This document shows positions 11,701 to 24,239 of a stretch of 64,000 nucleotides of DNA, piece after piece. Position 1 is the stretch's first letter. Each line of letters starts with the position of its first letter. Source of the stretch: Mytilus trossulus (taxonomy: Eukaryota > Mollusca > Bivalvia > Mytilida > Mytilidae); assembly GCF_036588685.1 (NCBI RefSeq), contig NC_086386.1:69252682-69316681 (forward strand), given 5' to 3'. The notes under the pieces are model-generated. The model saw only the letters and a program-made list of their open reading frames with translations. It made no database searches and was not told the origin of the DNA. The translations under genes were made by a program, and so were the position numbers.

Positions 11701-12496
11701 TGACACGATAATATGGTTATTTAAAATCACTTACAATATCTTCTTATTAAGAATAGGCGTTAATTCTTAAAAGGCATTACCACAATAGTTTAAGTTATAG
11801 ATACACTTGATAAGCGTTAAGCCATGAAAAAACAAACCATTCGCCCTCCAGGCTCTTGGTTTCTATTTCCATAATCAACGCTTATCCATTGTATAGTACC
11901 TATATCACATAATAGACCAGGATTGTTCAAACTACAATTAGGAATAAAATCTCACTTAGTTGCATTAGTTTAAAGATGTTATTTAAACTAGTCTGATGTA
12001 CACACTATCATGAGCAATGCTACAATATGAAAAAAAAATAATAAGATGTTAGGATAAAAGGGCCGTAATTTTATATGGCCAAACATATTCAGTTATGTAT
12101 CAGTCTTATTTAAAAAAAAAGTTCGTTTTAGATTAAGGGATTTATATAGTGTACGGAGTTCTAATTATAAGAAATACGTTTAAACAAAATTATTTTGAAC
12201 ACTTGATAAATAATGTTTTTCACAAGGACACAGTCACAACTTACCTGATTACAGATCACGAATCAGAACCGTTGAGTGTTAAAATTGTTGATAAGATATA
12301 TATATATATCAAGTATTTACAATTTAGTATATGTTTATGTCATGTGACTTTATTTTAGTCATATTCCGAACTTTACCCGCTTCGAATTCTACTGGGACCG
12401 AATACATTTATAACTGTATTCGAAAAATTTCGATATCAGTTATAATTTGCAGACTGTCACTGTCGTATACAGTGTGTTAGGTAAGATTGATGAAAA
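8721..12496. other. Upstream of oxidase copy 1: repeats, no supported gene
   Basis: A mussel repeat fragment (GGTCGGGTTGTTGTCTCTTT) lies at 9130-9260, a similar piece at 11480-11530, and an (AT)n run at 11452-11472. Open frames of 114 and 116 codons at 9057 and 9905 show no recognisable domain, and the first overlaps the repeat. A TATA-like TTTATAACT at about 12408 sits roughly 90 bases before the oxidase start codon, but this is weak evidence in AT-rich DNA. Confidence 0.5.
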
Positions 12497-12513
12497 ATGG
12501 AATTTAATCGCAG
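12497..12513 (+). CDS. Oxidase copy 1, coding exon 1 (17 nt)
   Basis: ATGGAATTTAATCGCAG followed by GTAAGT encodes MEFNR plus two bases. The phase matches the acceptor at 14318, giving Arg then LYLLSTLYVLSIL, a signal-peptide core. Copy 2 has a 17-nt exon of the same phase in the equivalent place, which is why I prefer this start to in-frame ATGs upstream of exon 2. Confidence 0.75.
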
Positions 12514-14318
12514 GTAAGTACCTTACATAATAAATGTCATTAATTTATTCTTTTTAAAAAGATAATATGTAATACCAAATGAATTCTTGGACAACTTTAT
12601 AATTTTAAAAGTGCAATGTGTATTAGCGTTTTGACTCTTGAATAACAAATGTACCGTCAACACACAGCCAAACCTGGCTTAGAAATGACACAAGGGAAAC
12701 AGATTAGTACACATTTGAGACAGGTCCCCATTATTTGTTTAATCATGAAATATTCATTTTAATGCCTAAATTGTGTTCAATTTATCCAATAAGTATAGTA
12801 AGATAACTGAAAAGGACCGACATTTTTCTTATAGATTTCGGTTTACTTTCTCGAAGATTATTCAAACTGACAATCTGTGTTAAAAATAATTGCCTTTCTT
12901 TAAAAAATAAGCAAAGAGCGAGTAAAGGAATATAAAAAAACCAACATCAGAATTATTTAAAGGACATTGCCTTTTTCGATATAAGAAAAAAACCTTAACC
13001 GGAAATAAAAATCATATTAAGACTTACGAATTATTTCTGATATTGTGAACAGGTTAAGAGTTGAAAGTGAAAATTAAAATCAGAGCACTTTAGAATTTAG
13101 TTCAGAATTAAATGTTTTGACGGCTTTTGTTGGACATTTCACTTGCGAAACGAGTCAAGACAGTCGTCCGTTTTCAGATATTATTTATCCTATCTGTCAC
13201 TGAAAGTGGTCCATGTTGCAAACAGTGAGCAATGTATAGAGGCATCTTCTATACAGAACGCGGTTGAGGGTCATGGACTACTGGTTCTATCAGATGCTCA
13301 TGAGACCAGGTTTTACTGTTCTTCAAAGTGATATAGAAAAATATTGATAATAACATTTATTTAAGATATTTTAAAGTGTTGAAAGAACAACCGAGCTCAT
13401 CTTTGATAACAGTAGCCTAGATATCCACCTGTACACGTTAAATAGATTATTTTATCTTATATGCATGTAACTTAATATTGTATACATCATTTCAACTTTA
13501 AAACTTGTTAAACAAATTCAAGCCTTTTACCCTTTTCTTACCATTCGTATATCATATTCATGTTCGCTCTTTACAGACGTCATTATCAGGTGTATGATCT
13601 TTACATAAGCACTGCTACCAAACAATTAAAAGTACGATGGCTGATTTCAACACTAAATAAGTTTAACAGAGAAGACCTGATTTCACATTTGCTTCGGCTT
13701 AGTCATTGATATGAGTTTTATTTGTTTTGTATTCGAGCGACACCGATGAGTCTAATGCAGACGGCACCCCTCAATATATGTTTTACTTATTACTTAGAAT
13801 GCTGTACTTAAGGTCCTTTTGTTTTCTTGATTCATCATCGTGATAGTGACACAATGAATGAGATATAACTGCATAATTCTTCCTTTAATTCATGTCATTT
13901 AATTGTTTGTCAAGTTTATATACCATATAATGCTAGAGAGTTAAACTTCAAGTTTACTATCTTAATCTCGTATATTGGGTGCATTAGACTGTTATTTCAG
14001 AAGTGACTGCGAAGTTTTGATACCTGATATTAATGCAACGAAATGAGTTTTGTATTGAAAATAAACACTCGAATGCCAATATTTGACTATATGCAGATTG
14101 TCTTTAATGTCAATGATACATGTGCAGCATTCGCATTAATAAAGTTTAAATGCACACGATAATTTTGAGTTTACAGTACACATGATATACGTGTTTAGTC
14201 ATAAACATGCACCCTCTCTTTTAAATTGTTCTATAAGTCACTGACATTTTTAATTGACACCAAAAATTAAAACATCAAATACACTTTCAAAAGACATGTT
14301 TTCGATACTTTGTTTTAG
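12514..14318 (+). other. Intron 1 of oxidase copy 1
   Basis: GTAAGT to TTGTTTTAG. Contains a degenerate mussel repeat at 13735-13790 (CACCGATGAGTCTAATGCAG). A 62-codon frame at 13143 is not recognisable and I do not support it as a gene. Confidence 0.7.
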
Positions 14319-16310
14319 ATTATATCTTTTATCCACGTTGTACGTATTAAGCATATTGGATGGATCTTCTGCACAGCCAACATATACAGACTGGTTCAAT
14401 TATTTTCTAAAGTCAGGAACATCATGTAAGTTAAATACATGTCGTAAAACTGATCCAATTTGTGAATGTTACCTTACTATAGAATATGACTTATCAATGT
14501 TGTACAAAGGCTTAGGATCACCGGCTATATTCCTGAAACCACAAAATGGCACCGCTGTAAATTTCAATACTGGTGAAAAATTTAATGAAAAAATCGAAGA
14601 CAGTTTTATTTTAACCGATGGCTTTAACTTACAGAAAGTATTAACGGGCGATTTCCTGGACCAACTATTACGTCATTTGAAAATCAAAACATGATTGTGC
14701 ACGTAAGGAACTTGATGCATACTGATAGTATGACTATTGATTGGCATGGAATGCACCAAAGATCAACTCCAGAAGAGGATGGTGTAGCGTTTATAACTCA
14801 ATACCCTCTATTGCCAGGACAGAATCAAACATACAAATTTAAGGCATTTCCATTCGGAACTCATTTTTACCATGCATATATTGGTGACCAAAGGACAATG
14901 GGACTATATGGGCCACTCATAGTTATTCCGGAAGGTTTTAAACAGGTTTCGCAACCACAAGAAGGAAACAATGTTTTCGTAGCAGTTTTGCAAGATTGGA
15001 ATCATGATGACAGTTCTGAAGTTTTATATCAGAAACTGTTATGGGGTGATTACGACCAAAAGACAGGAAAAGCATACAACGTAACTAATGATCATTCTGG
15101 TGCAAAGTACAGTCGATTTCGATTTCATTCGGGATTAATTAATGGTCGTGGACGTTATTACTCATCTTCTACTGAAAACAATGAAGCACCGCTTTATAAA
15201 TTTATTGTCGAAAAAGATCAAAAATATAGATTTAGAGTGATAAATGCTGCCACTATGTATCCATTCCAGGTATATGTAGAGAAGCATCGTCCATTATATA
15301 TTGTGGCCTCAGATGGAAGGGAAATCCAAGAAGAAGCGACAGAGTCAATTATTATTCATCCCGGAGAAAGAATAGACTTTATGTTACATACCAATAACGT
15401 TCCAAGCACTTACTTACTTGTCGCAGAGTCTTTAGAAGTCGGCATAGAACAAAGAAATGAATATCATGCAGCAGAAGCTTTGATTTTTTACAAATCGTCA
15501 CCTACCGTCATGGATTTAAACCCACCAAAGGCAGATACAAATAACTGTAATGCTGATGCTTGCAAAGTTTTCAATTGTCCCTTCGAATATTACCCTGAAC
15601 AGGAAAATCGTTATTGTTTCAATTTTAACAAAGTGGCTTCAAATGACCCAAACTCACAGACAGACGAGATTAAAGGTAAAGCGACAGAACTTTTTTTTAA
15701 TTTTGGGTTTCCTGGTGAAAATGGATACACACCTGGTTCCGTGAACGGTCACCAATTTCGTTCTCCGATTGTCAATGCCTTAACTCGGCCAAATCAAGTA
15801 GATTATAATTACCGGAATTGTAATGCATCCAATATTTGTAAATGCACATATTCAGTAACCATATACCGTCCAAAAGATAACAATATATATCAATTTTTAC
15901 TTACAAATATTGGAAATGGTTCTGGATGGTCCCATCCAATACATTTACATGGACATTCGTTTTACGTTATGAAAATAGGATTTGGTAATTATGACATAAC
16001 TCTGGTAATATTATATCAAACGGTGGTCAGGAGACAATTGACATAATTTGTAACGATAAACGCGGATATTGTAACGATGCAAAATGGAGAAATGAATCGT
16101 GGTCGGAGGGGCAACACCCTGATTTGAATTGGAAGGACCCCCCACAAAAAGATACTATTATTGTACCAACCGGAAGTTACGTTATCATCAGGTTCAAGGC
16201 CGATAATCCAGGTGTTTGGTTCTTACATTGCCACATTGACTTGCACAATACGAATGGGATGGGAATGGTCATAAATGAATTACCGGAGCTTCAGAGAAAT
16301 ACTGATGAAG
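14319..16310 (+). pseudogene. Oxidase copy 1, exon 2 (catalytic domains, two frameshifts)
   Basis: Reading pieces are 14319-about 14640 (after the signal sequence, SSAQPTYTDWFNYFLKSGTS), 14643-about 15998 (SFENQNMIVHVRNLMHTD onward to KIGFGNYDI) and about 15999-16310 (ICNDKRGYCNDAKWRNESW to LQRNTDEG). DWHG and HAY replace the first two copper motifs. The donor GTAACA follows 16310. Confidence 0.9.
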
Positions 16311-17706
16311 GTAACAAAATATTTACATGATGTCCTTTGTTTCCATAATTTTGCTCTGTATTTGCAATATCTATACATAAGTATAAAAAGTTTAACGTAC
16401 AATACACATGATATAGTATCAAAAATACAAAAGGCAATCATACTTTTTTATCTTCTGTTGGCTTTATATTTATGACAACACCACTACAGACAAAATAATC
16501 AATTTAAAATTTAAAAAAACCTCAAGAAAAAATCTGTTATAGAACTTATTTTTTTTCAATAATAAAATTGAGTATTATTTTGCTGAGACGAATCTAAGCT
16601 ATCTCTCATTCAATAATGTCAAAGCAGTCAAGTTACATTTTCACAAAGAGGGAAGTTTTTGGAAATACAGGCAATTTATTTTCTAACTGATATTTCCTGG
16701 TGATATCCATTTATATTGTTAATAATATATTTTTGATATTCATTTACACATAATCTATGGAACATCTGTATTTGCTCAGTACTGTTAAGCTGTGTATTCC
16801 GTAGGTTAAGGTAAACAAAAAACCAGCATATTGCACAGACTATACAGCATGTTGCTTAGAGTCATTCTTGGAATCAGCAATTTCACATATTATTCTTGAA
16901 AAATTTGTTGATGAATGTTGAGTTATGTCATCGATTACATCTTATGTCGACCACGAGAAGCATATCGAACAGGAACTTCGTCATCAGTCCAATTGTATGT
17001 CTTTGGTCAACATCAATACATTTTTAATGTAGTACAGACTTAACTTCAGACTCATTTCTTATTTTGAATCTATTTTCTCATTTTAAATCTATTTTCTCTT
17101 TCAAATATATTTTCTTATTTTAATATACAATGTGTTGAATTGTTAACAAGCACATACACTCATTTGTTTAAATAGCTATATATTAAGTAAATTTTGGTAC
17201 GGATCCGGTTGATCATTATGCAGCTTGAGACATTATATAGAAATAAGGTAGTTCATAAACTCTCAAGTTATATAAACGGATTCCTTTTTATCTGTACATT
17301 TAGTGAATACATGCATACACAAATGTATTTTGATTTAAAAATAGGTTCTATTTCATCTATTTTACTAAAGTAACCAAAATGTAATCGAAACGTAGTCGAT
17401 GATTAAATCATATTTTTTGCTGTAATCGATTAAATTATGATTGCATGTACTCGCAACTGTCTTCAATTACAGATATAACTGGGTTGAGATCAATATCGTA
17501 GCAGCTACTTTTGACTATTGAACGTGTAGCTATACGACATGGGTTGAGTAAATTATTTTGGATGCCTTGCGATGATCTGTAATTGAGTAATTTTAATTCC
17601 TTTGAACTCGTTTTGATAGGTGTCTACTTGGCAATCATTCCACATTTTTATGTGTTTTTTTGTATCGTCGAACCCAAAGTGATTTATTGTTAAAATTGTA
17701 TTTCAG
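16311..17706 (+). other. Intron 2 of oxidase copy 1
   Basis: Donor GTAACA, acceptor TTGTATTTCAG. AT-rich, no repeats or genes recognised. Confidence 0.75.
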
Positions 17707-17848
17707 GGACAACACATAACTGTGAACGATATAGGAATATAATGATCAGTTTCATAGTTCTAACGTCAGTTTTAGTACTTATATTGATGATTATATTGGC
17801 TTGCATTTGCTGTCCTTGTAGCCAATGCTGTATTGTCTGTATAAAAGG
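17707..17848 (+). CDS. Oxidase copy 1, exon 3 (transmembrane segment)
   Basis: Joined to exon 2 in phase it reads GTTHNCERYRN, then a hydrophobic helix IMISFIVLTSVLVLILMIIL followed by a Cys-rich ACICCPCSQCCIVCIKG. The cysteines just inside the membrane are candidates for palmitoylation (inference). Donor GTAAGA follows. Confidence 0.85.
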
Positions 17849-19852
17849 GTAAGAATAACCAACTTTCTTAACATAGACCAATATCTCGATTACATACAAA
17901 TACTTGGCATTTTCTATTAAAGATTTCTAGAAAATAAATATAGTATTGCAACGGTGATTTATAGATGCATGTCTCTTTTAAATGAAGTTAGATGTTAAAA
18001 CTTTGTTACGATGTGTTATTTTGACATTCACAACTTTTTTCTTGTTCTACTGATACGTAAAATATGGTATGAAAAAACAATACAAATGAATGGTTTATTA
18101 CGAGTTCAAATAATCGAAACAAACTGATCACAGCTGTCAAAGAAGGTCAGGATTATGGTATTCGTTAGAAATAAACTCATCATAGATACCAGGACTAAAT
18201 TTAGTATATACGCAAGACGCGCGTTTCGTCTACATAAGACTCATCAGTGACGCTCGAATCCAAAAAAGTTAAACAGGCCAAATAAAGTACGAAGTTGAAG
18301 AGCACTGAGGTGTTGCCAAATACAGCTAAGGTAATCTATGCTATAAAAGGGTCAGACATGATAATTGTTTGAGAACTTGAATCCGAAAAGCAGAATTTAC
18401 TATAAATCTATCTATAACATTCTTCAAATGTCAAATGTTCAAAAGACATAACTTTGTCTGACAACATAACTCATGTTTATGCATTTGTTTCAAAATATTT
18501 CAGCTTACTTGACTATAGATATTATATATTTATAGATCACCGTTGGTTATCTCAACGATATTTATTTTATCGCTTCAGCCGGCACGGCGATAGTGAGAAA
18601 ACCAATCGAGTTGAGATGACAAATGATAAATTGCTTATCGTTATTTTATCTATAATGACATTTTTTATTTCACTGATAACAGCACGTGTTTCTCTTAGTT
18701 TCTAGCGACGATTTTTCATATCACTCGATTTCTCTGAAAAAAAGCAATGATCAGTCAGCACGATCAAAGGACAAATTCATTAAATAGCGGTAACATTACG
18801 GATTAAATATATGTCGAGGTTTGCGATTGGATACCATCACAGAGATGTCAACAAAACACCGGTTAATATGTAACATAGTCAAAAGCTATACAGAACATTA
18901 AAAATTTCAAAGGCTCACAAAAAGGGAAAATAATGGCGTGCATCAGTCAATAATACATTGATAATACAAAATCACTCAATATACACTTTAAATACTAGAA
19001 TTTAATGTGAAAAGTGTTATTTTAAAAAGTTCAATACACGATACAAATCATTTTCACAGCAAACAACATGCCTTGATGGGTTTTCAATATATCTGTTGAA
19101 AAAACCAAGCCACACGCACATACAATCACAAAATATATATATTTTTTTTTTAAACTTTATTGAAAACAGTTTTCTTAACGGGGAAAAATATTGTCGAGAT
19201 AAAAAAATAAAAAAAGGAGCATTATCATAGATTCTCAAAAATAAAACAAACAATAAATACTCATGTAATTATTATACATGTTTCATCATGAATGTTTTAC
19301 AATTAGGCGTACCAGCACTGAAAGAAAACATTACGTATGGGTAATCCGTAATATTTGTGTAATTCAGGTCTCAGAAAGGGTATACGCTGTAATGTTCCTG
19401 TCTCAGGAGATATAATCTCTAAACCGGAAATATCACAGTTTATTATACCTTACATATATAACAAACAATTTTATTTGATAATAACTTATCAACAATAAAT
19501 ACTCATGTAATTATTATACATGTTTCATCATGAATGTTTTACAATTAGGCGTACCAGCACTGAAAGAAAACATTACGTATGGGTAATCCGTAATATATGT
19601 GTAATTCAGGTCTCAGAAAGGGTATACACTGTAATGTTCCTGTCTCAGGAGATATAACCTCTAAACCGGAAATATCACAGTTTATTATACCTTACATATA
19701 TTACAAACATTTCTATTGGATAATAACTTATCAAGTGACAATATCACAGTATATACACTGTCTTAGACCTGAATAAAATAATAACATCTAACATCATACT
19801 TATTCTATTGTGAGATATATGTACTACAGATCATATTGTCTTATTATTTCAG
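17849..19852 (+). other. Intron 3 of oxidase copy 1
   Basis: Holds an opposite-strand mussel repeat at 18165-18300 (GCGCGTTTCGTCTACATAAG) and the 242-base tandem duplication at 19249-19733. Acceptor TTATTATTTCAG. Confidence 0.8.
19249..19733. repeat. 242-base tandem duplication, two near-identical copies
   Basis: AACAATAAATACTCATG starts both copies (19249 and 19491). They differ at only a few positions, such as GTATACGCTG against GTATACACTG. The duplication appears recent. Confidence 0.9.
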
Positions 19853-19874
19853 AGGAGATTATCAGGATATTTGA
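19853..19874 (+). CDS. Oxidase copy 1, exon 4 (last codons)
   Basis: Completes the frame as GGDYQDI then TGA. The equivalent exon of copy 2 encodes KRDYQPM then TAA, so a short tail with a shared DYQ is conserved. AATAAA words at 20163 and 20651 are possible polyadenylation signals. Confidence 0.8.
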
Positions 19875-21219
19875 AAAAAAGGAAAAGGAATGGAACGATT
19901 TTGATTTTGAACACAGACCTATCAACAATATAAACATGAGAAAGTAATGCTATAGTATTATAAGTAAAAATTTTGTGTGTAGTACTTTTTTTATAAATGT
20001 AAATGATAGTCAATCGAAATATATAAGGAAAAGGTAACATAAGATGAACTTACTACTGACAATGAAAACACTATAATTGTACATGTTGTATCTATTACTT
20101 ACAACTTAATTAGCAGAGAGTTTAAACATTTACGGTTAAAAAGGTAAAAAAAAACCCATAAAAATAAACACATAGTTTTCATGTATGTAAGTAACATTAA
20201 CCTGGGATATTCTGCATTGTTAATAAATATCTGCATCGGTGTTTCAATCTTTCAAGAAATGAGATGACTTGTTTTCACACATGAATACATGAATTATTGA
20301 TAATTTTAGTCCAGCTTATTAAGTTCAAAACCAAGTTGTACCACAATATATATAGTAAGTGGTGTTGAATTGAGAAAAGTTGGAATTAAATACTCTCAAA
20401 GTTTTGAAACGGGATGCACATAATGATCGCACTTATATTAAAGAAATGTACCGGCTGTTGCAGCTTGGTTATTTTGTGGGTTTTTTTTCTAACTGAGAAA
20501 TTGTTTATATTTTATTAAACAAAAGTTGGAACTAGTATTACGTAATCAATTAGTACTTCTACTTTATTTTTCAACCCATATTTTTTAAGATTAACAAAAC
20601 GTTTGTAAATATTTTTAATTTGTTGCCTTGTTCTTATGGGATTGTATATGAATAAAAATATCACTGTGTAAAGGACAGGCATTGGAATCGCTTTTTTCTT
20701 GTCCTCATTTCACAGCAATCATTCAAATTAAGGTGACTGTAACATGTGTAAGTCATACACAAATCAGCATTAAGTTATGTGAATTTGGTAAAACTTTGCC
20801 GGATGCCCAAGATTTTGTTTACTACATCTGAAGGCATGATAATTTGTAAATTTTTCATGCAAATTGTTGAAATATTTGTAAATTGTTTTTGTTTAAGTCG
20901 TTTGAGCTATTCACAGGACTTTGTGAACGTATTGGCTTGAACATCTTCTATCCTGGAAGTTGATAAAATGTAATTCCCGATTTGTACATATAAATGATGG
21001 ACATTTACATTTCTTCATTGTTTTAGAAATTTCCTGTACTATTTTAAAAAATTCATTTAAAACTATCAATCATTAGACATAAGTGATAAACTACGACGAT
21101 TTTCCTTTTGTATTATACAAAGGTATTTTAATATAATCGGAGAAAGTTAGCAAAGCGAATGAAGTTGTTCACCATGAATATTGGGCTTGATTTTGATCTT
21201 GTTTATTTAGTCTTATATA
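19875..21219. other. 3' flank of oxidase copy 1
   Basis: AT-rich. Candidate polyadenylation signals only; no gene or clear repeat. Confidence 0.6.
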
Positions 21220-21239
21220 TGTTGTGAACAAGTTATCAT

Positions 21240-21700
21240 TTTGTACAAATTATATTGATGCTCGTGGCCAAAATATTTGAAATCCAAAGCTTATACAAAA
21301 GGTGAAGAACTATAATCCAAAAGGTCCAAAAAGTATAGCCAAATTCGTGAAAGGATTCAGAGCTTTGCATGAGGGAGATACATTTCTTAATTTATAATAG
21401 TTTCTAATAACACAAAAAATCCGTATTTTCATGCCAGTTCAGAAGTACTGGCTACTGGGCTGGTGATACCCTCGGGGACTAACAGTCCACTAACAGAGGC
21501 ATCGACCCAGTGGTAGTCATAACATTAACGGTACCAATTTTCCTACACCAGATGCGCATTTCAACAATACATGTCTCTTCAGTGATGCTCGTGGCCATCA
21601 TATTTGAAATCCAAAGCTTATATAAAAAAAATGAAAAGCTATAATCCAAAGGGTCCAAAAAATATATTAGTAGCCAAATTCGTGAAAGGAATCAGAGCAC
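21240..21700 (+). repeat. Mussel interspersed repeat, two overlapping copies
   Basis: TGATGCTCGTGGCC followed by AATCCAAAGCTTATA and TATAATCCAAA occurs at 21256 and again at about 21580. The second is preceded by CTGGTGATACCCTCGGGGAC and ACATGTCTCTTCAGTGATGC. A related fragment is embedded in every unit of the satellite at 60776-64000. Confidence 0.75.
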
Positions 21701-21880
21701 TAATTAATTCTAGTTGGTTTCTGCTTAAGACTTCTGATAAATTACCAACTGTTGTCTCTACACCACGATAGTCAAAATGTCCTACTTCTACAACAACACC
21801 TTGTATATTCCTCGGATCGGTCAGTGCTCGGTAATATTGTGGTAGTAGGGTAATAACATTGTCACCAACAGATAACTAAC

Positions 21881-22645
21881 TCAGTTTCGTTTTGTATTTC
21901 TTATAAGGACATCTGTTTGGGTTTGTTGGCCAGATAATGCGCGTTTTCTTGCACGAATGATTATTGTTTCGACTTTCTCTGATACAACTTTAATAGTTGT
22001 ACTAGTTGATCCAGAATCGTTAAGTTCTCTGTCTGATTCCACCGATTCAGCATCTGTGTTTTCATCCGTGTCATCAATTTCACTGTGAAACCTCTTCAAG
22101 TATTTTCTCCAAATCTTCCTCAGTTTCAAGTTTTGACAAAAGTACCTTGGTAAAAAAAGATGAAGATAAACCTATCTTTGTCAGAAACAACCACAGAGCA
22201 TGATAAAGCCATTGATTAATTACTCTGCATGTTATACGATCTATTTTTCTGTAATTACACGAAGCACAAACCTTAAGACCACTGTTGTGTGTCATTGTCA
22301 TTCGTCCATGATATGAGCATTTCTTTAATGTCTGCATTTGATCTTTCTATAGACCCTTGACTTTGGGGATGTCGTGGTCGCCCATGAACATTACAAATTC
22401 TGACAATAACAATTCCAGTATAGTAATTATATGTACCGTGAGCTCCCTCCCATTATCGCTTTGGGGAATATGGGATGCACCAAAAAGAAGAAAAATGTCA
22501 AGTAATTGATACGCAACTTCAGCAACTCTCTTAGATTAAAGAGCTCTAAGCACGCTTAATTTGGTAAGATGATTTTGAAAGTGCATTATCCATTTACATT
22601 CATCGTCGGGGACAGATTGAAGGTCTACAAGGTCAACCTGCCCTC
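21881..22645 (-). pseudogene. Integrase-core (rve) protein, KRBA2-like transposon relic
   Basis: Read on the minus strand from about 22640, the sequence gives GQVDLVDLQSVPDDECKWIM, then a stop after LSVLRAL, then SKRVAEVAYQLLDIFLLFG and PQSDNGREL, then a frameshift, then SQGSIERSNADIK at about 22330-22370. These match the D, D and E motifs of a retroviral-type integrase, of the kind found in KRAB-A domain-containing protein 2-like sequences. The downstream frames 22337-22080 and 22129-21881 carry KLETEEDLEKILEEV and an acidic tail. An internal stop and at least two frame changes make it non-functional. Confidence 0.8.
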
Positions 22646-22870
22646 TACAGATGAAGTAAGCAGAAATTATATAGTGGGTATCAACACTTTCTAATCACAA
22701 TATACATATGATAAATTATTGTACAAGTTATAGGTGAAATTAAGCCTTATTTTGTACAAAGTCAAAATACAAATTATAATTTGTTCATTTTTTTGGTACA
22801 AATTATAATTTGTTCACAATGATAACTTGTATACAACATACAGTGGAGATCACTTCTAACCTCTCATTAG

Positions 22871-23095
22871 AACTGTCAGAATTATCTGTCATAGAACTGT
22901 TCTAGGTAGAACTTTCAGGATCAGTTATAGGTAGAACTGACTAAATCAGTTCTAGGTAGAACTGTCAGGATCAGTTCTAGGGTAGAACTGTCTAAAACTG
23001 TTCTAGGTAGAACTGTCCAAATCAGTTCTAACCGTAGAACTGTCAGCTGAACTGACTAAATCAGTCAGGACTGTAGAACAGTTCTAAATGACGTC
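22871..23095. repeat. Left subterminal array of GTTCTAGGTAGAAC palindromes
   Basis: Units of about 24 bases contain AGTTCTAGGTAGAACTGTC with variants. Each unit is an inverted repeat (GTTCTA / TAGAAC). The matching array on the right is at 26990-27215. Confidence 0.9.
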
Positions 23096-23963
23096 ACTTC
23101 AGTAAGGGCACATTAGAATTTAGAAGAAATAAATCACTTCCAATTACTTTGCTATTTTATAGCAGATTTTCTATATTTTTTACTAATTAAACGTTACATG
23201 TACAAATATCGAAGTGAATTAAAGGTTATCCAAATCATCGGAGAAACATTTTTATAAGATTGCATCTATAGGAAACATCATTGTTTACGTTTCTTCGTTC
23301 CCCGTCTTTAACAGTCTCTTCATAAAACTCTGCATTTAATTTATGGAAGTTTAATCTTAGTTTACCTTGTTTCCATTGGATTTACATTCATGATTTAAGA
23401 TTCTGTTTTGACAAATGTTCAAACGAAAATTGTACAGTGGATGAATTATGGGATATGTTAACGAAAAAGGTGTTGTTAAACGTAAAAAAAAACTATGTAG
23501 GCTACATTTGCATTATCTCGTAAATAATCTGGGAGTGTGGAAGTTGGAACGTCAGAAAAATATACTCAAACTGAACATGAATGAAACATTTGCCACTGGA
23601 CTTTAGGCTACAAACAAAACCAATCATTTTCCTCCTTCAAGTTATTCCAAGAAGAGAACTTCTCATACATACATGTACTTTTCATTTTAAAATAAAGTAT
23701 ATGAATCAGTCATGTGAGTGTTGGATGATGCCGTTAAATAGTTTTGTTTAAAAAAAAAACATCATGAACTACACTGACTTAAAAAGTCACTTTTGTGACG
23801 ATTCATTATTTAATAATTTAATTTTGGATGTAACGGGTCTCTGATTGGCTGATGTTATTTTGTTATCAGCCCTTAGAAAAAAGTTAGTCATGTGACCGTA
23901 TCGTCATCAACGTTTTTTCATGGTTTGCCAAGGTTTAAATTGGAAGTTTATAGAATTAAATTA

Positions 23964-24128
23964 TAAATAAGAAATGGCTAATATTTTTTTCTGTCTATTC
24001 GAAATAACATAAAAAATGTGGTGCATGCACACTGTTAAAAAACCTGCTACTCCCGTTATTCAGTGTGCACCAATTTTTTTATGTTATTTCTTCATAGACA
24101 GAAAAATTATTACAGTCATTTCTTAAAT
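23964..24128. repeat. Large imperfect hairpin with arms of about 70 bases
   Basis: TAAGAAATGGCTAATA through GTGCATGCACACTG pairs with CAGTGTGCACCAATTTTT through TCATTTCTTA around a loop of about 25 bases. It is a foldback MITE-like unit inside the 4.4-kb element. Confidence 0.8.
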
Positions 24129-24239
24129 AATAATATTATCGATACAGAGAGAAATTAAGGGCGCGCTAAATCGATTTTGAAATTTGGTATTGTCTTTATC
24201 ATACAGTATCTATCCTGACATAGAAATATTATTGGTTTA

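Larger units (their letters stand above)
12497..19874 (+). pseudogene. Laccase-like multicopper oxidase, copy 1, degenerate
   Basis: Four exons can be traced by alignment to copy 2: 12497-12513, 14319-16310, 17707-17848 and 19853-19874, all with GT/AG borders and matching phases. The product would be a secreted or surface copper oxidase with three cupredoxin domains, a C-terminal membrane helix and a short tail. Two frameshifts break exon 2. One is near 14640, where the frame must change before NGRFPGP-type sequence (here GRFPGPTITS). The other is near 16000, a one-base loss before SGNIISNGG. Two copper ligands are also changed: the HWHG motif reads DWHG (codon 14739-14741) and HAH reads HAY (codon 14877-14879). 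The later motifs HPIHLHGH and HCHIDLH are intact. Ligand loss plus frameshifts favours a true pseudogene over sequencing error, but splice sites are all preserved, so decay is recent. Confidence 0.85.
21220..22839 (-). mobile_element. TGT...ACA-ended integrase element, defective (Ginger-like candidate)
   Basis: The left end TGTTGTGAACAAGTTATCAT and the right end, which reads ATGATAACTTGTATACAACA, form an imperfect inverted repeat of about 40 bases with TGTTGT/ACAACA tips. The flanks are TATA on the left and, once the next element and its TA are removed, TATA on the right. It holds an integrase pseudogene on the minus strand. Integrase-encoding DNA transposons with TGT...ACA ends are known as Ginger; assignment here is inference. 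Confidence 0.6.

Noticed and set aside
13143..13331. 62-codon frame in intron 1 of oxidase copy 1 as an extra exon
   Set aside because: No counterpart in copy 2, and exon 1 to exon 2 phases already join without it.
21220..22839. LTR retrotransposon because of the integrase
   Set aside because: No direct terminal repeats, reverse transcriptase or protease frames are visible, and the ends are inverted rather than direct.
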